Part shown: piece after piece, positions 12,767-13,625 of the stretch
Numbering within the stretch: position 1 is the stretch's first letter
Layout of the letters: each line of letters begins with the position of its first letter
Source of the DNA: Desulfobacterales bacterium
GTDB taxonomy: Bacteria > Desulfobacterota > Desulfobacteria > Desulfobacterales > 4be13
Length of the DNA: 13,625 nt
Direction: 5' to 3'
Assembly: GCA_029940115.1 (NCBI GenBank)
Contig: JAOZRQ010000145.1
Location: 1-13,625, forward strand
Position numbers and translations under genes: made by a program
Notes under the pieces: model-generated
Databases searched by the model: none
What the model was told of the DNA's origin: nothing
What the model saw: only the letters and a program-made list of their open reading frames with translations

Positions 12767-13443
12767 AAAAATACATCATCATCTTCTTTGCATTATGTGT
12801 GTTCACTTCAATTGCAACCGCTCAAATATCATCGTGGGTTGATGAAAACGGAGTCAGACATTTTGGAGACTCCGGAGCCCCGGAGAATGCAAGGGACGTG
12901 AAACAGAGGGAAAGCCACAAAAGACAGCTTGGGAATACGCCCGTGCCTATTGAACAAGAGGAACCTGAGAAAAAAGAAGTGGAACCCACCCTAAAAGAAA
13001 AGGAAGGTGGACAGAAACGAGAGGTGGCCTTTCAAAAGTCCTTGATGTCTCTCAAAAGGGTGGCAGCGGCAACAACAAGCGGCGTGAACTTCAAAAAATA
13101 CTCAGATATTGTCGGTGAGGCGCAATTCCAGTTTGACATGTTCCGGGAGACATATTCCGAATGGACCAGAAAAAATAACAGATATGACGACAGATTCAAA
13201 GCCGTCAGGGATATCCTTGAATACTACGATAATGCGAAGTCTCTGTGGAGTTCAATCATCACTGACAGAGATGCTGAACCTATTCTAAGAAGAATCGCAA
13301 AGAGACATCCAGACTGGGATTTGTTCAGGTTTGATTTTCATGTGATGGTCAGGGGCGACAACATCTATCTGTGGAAGGCGGCGGCAAAGTTCGCTCGGCA
13401 AAAGCTGTGGACAGAGGCGGGAGACAATATCAGGATGTGGTGA
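12763..13443 (+). CDS. Exported DUF4124-domain protein
   Basis: A 226-aa product. Residues 1-20 (MKKYIIIFFALCVFTSIATA) are a Sec signal peptide with K-K start, hydrophobic core and an A-T-A cleavage site. ISSWVDENGVRHFGDSGAPENA (22-43, shown here in brief: SWVDENGVRHFGD) is a DUF4124 motif, W-V-D-x-N-G-x-x-H-F-x-D, a small domain common in exported proteobacterial proteins of unknown role. Residues ~50-85 are charged and probably disordered. The C-terminal ~130 residues are helical with many aromatic residues (FQFDMFRETYSEWTRKNNRY; LFRFDFHVMVRGDNIYLWKA) and match nothing I know. GAGGGA (12752-12757) is its ribosome binding site. It lies last in a possible unit with the RHH and broken small genes. 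Expected location: periplasm. Confidence 0.75.
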   Translation: MKKYIIIFFALCVFTSIATAQISSWVDENGVRHFGDSGAPENARDVKQRESHKRQLGNTPVPIEQEEPEKKEVEPTLKEKEGGQKREVAFQKSLMSLKRVAAATTSGVNFKKYSDIVGEAQFQFDMFRETYSEWTRKNNRYDDRFKAVRDILEYYDNAKSLWSSIITDRDAEPILRRIAKRHPDWDLFRFDFHVMVRGDNIYLWKAAAKFARQKLWTEAGDNIRMW

Positions 13444-13502
13444 ATATCGCCTCCCCTCCAGCTTTCCAAGTCCCTGCCGCAAATCTGACCCGACCCAAAC
13501 CA

Positions 13503-13536
13503 GAAAGCCCCACCCGCATGAGCGAGTAGGGCTTTC
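13503..13536 (+). terminator. Hairpin, likely terminator of the DUF4124 gene
   Basis: GAAAGCCC (13503-13510) pairs with GGGCTTTC (13529-13536). Inside, CGC-ATGA-GCG forms a small extra stem. It is 60 nt after the stop. The following bases (GTGTCTGTAGTTT) are only moderately T-rich, so a rho-independent role is plausible but not certain. Confidence 0.5.
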
Positions 13537-13572
13537 GTGTCTGTAGTTTGCACTTCCCAAATGAGCGAAAAG

Positions 13573-13625
13573 TTTGTAGTTCCGCCTTCAGGCGGTGTCA
13601 CACCGCCGAAAGGCGGAACTACAAA
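13573..13625. repeat. Perfect-armed cruciform repeat at the window end
   Basis: TTTGTAGTTCCGCC (13573-13586) is the exact complement of GGCGGAACTACAAA (13612-13625). Between the arms are two small hairpins, CCGCC-TTCA-GGCGG (13582-13595) and CCGCC-GAAA-GGCGG (13603-13616), separated by TGTCACA. The unit can form a three-way cruciform or one long stem. Similar GTTCCGCC-TTCA-GGCGG words are common intergenic repeats in several bacteria. The right arm ends at the last base of the window and may extend further. Confidence 0.75.

Noticed and set aside
13573..13625. Integron attC site or attachment site
   Set aside because: The arms lack the R'/R'' core words (GTTRRRY type) in the right order, and no integrase gene is in view.

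Overview
The window looks like a chromosomal stretch of a free-living Gram-negative bacterium. A sulfate-reducing Desulfobacterota of the repeat-rich Desulfonema kind is my best guess, based on the style of the dispersed palindromic repeats, the RecB-type exonuclease and the hybrid receiver-kinase. This is an inference; there is no rRNA or other phylogenetic marker here. All convincing genes are on the + strand. No tRNA, rRNA, CRISPR array or transposase gene is visible.

Positions 1-1440 are a decayed, insertion-riddled stretch. It holds a 53-codon two-helix membrane protein gene, a small ORF broken by a 195-bp palindromic element, and the N-terminal half of a RelE/HigB-like toxin broken by a different 125-bp palindromic element. 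Positions 1441-6753 are housekeeping-like: a receiver-histidine kinase hybrid, a small ABM-fold monooxygenase-like protein, and a full-length RecB with all helicase and nuclease motifs but no recC or recD beside it. A conserved 113-aa protein of unknown function follows (6880-7221), after a tandem/inverted repeat tract that also encodes the last residues of RecB.

Positions 7222-7810 are again made of repeats: a third copy of the 125-bp element and two adjacent copies of a different ~142-bp palindromic unit. From 7870 to 13443 lies an accessory block that is visibly more AT-rich than recB. It opens with a sigma70-type promoter and a two-gene, 8-nt-overlapping operon: an ABC/OLD-like AAA ATPase followed by a TOPRIM-like DUF4435 protein. 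This is the architecture of PARIS-type (AriA/AriB) anti-phage systems. Next are a zinc-ribbon + HEPN-like (DUF4145) protein with an intact R-N-x3-H motif, two doubtful small ORFs, a winged-helix protein, an RHH-DUF6166 fusion with its own strong promoter and inverted-repeat operator candidate, a small membrane-protein gene with an in-frame TGA, and an exported DUF4124 protein. A terminator-like hairpin and a large cruciform-forming repeat end the window.

The most interesting points are: (i) two MITE-like families, one with three copies each bounded by a perfect and different 9-bp target duplication; (ii) a 150-bp structured repeat, two gap-free copies 94% identical, placed directly upstream of both the HEPN gene and the winged-helix gene; (iii) the PARIS-like ATPase/TOPRIM pair with a HEPN protein next door.
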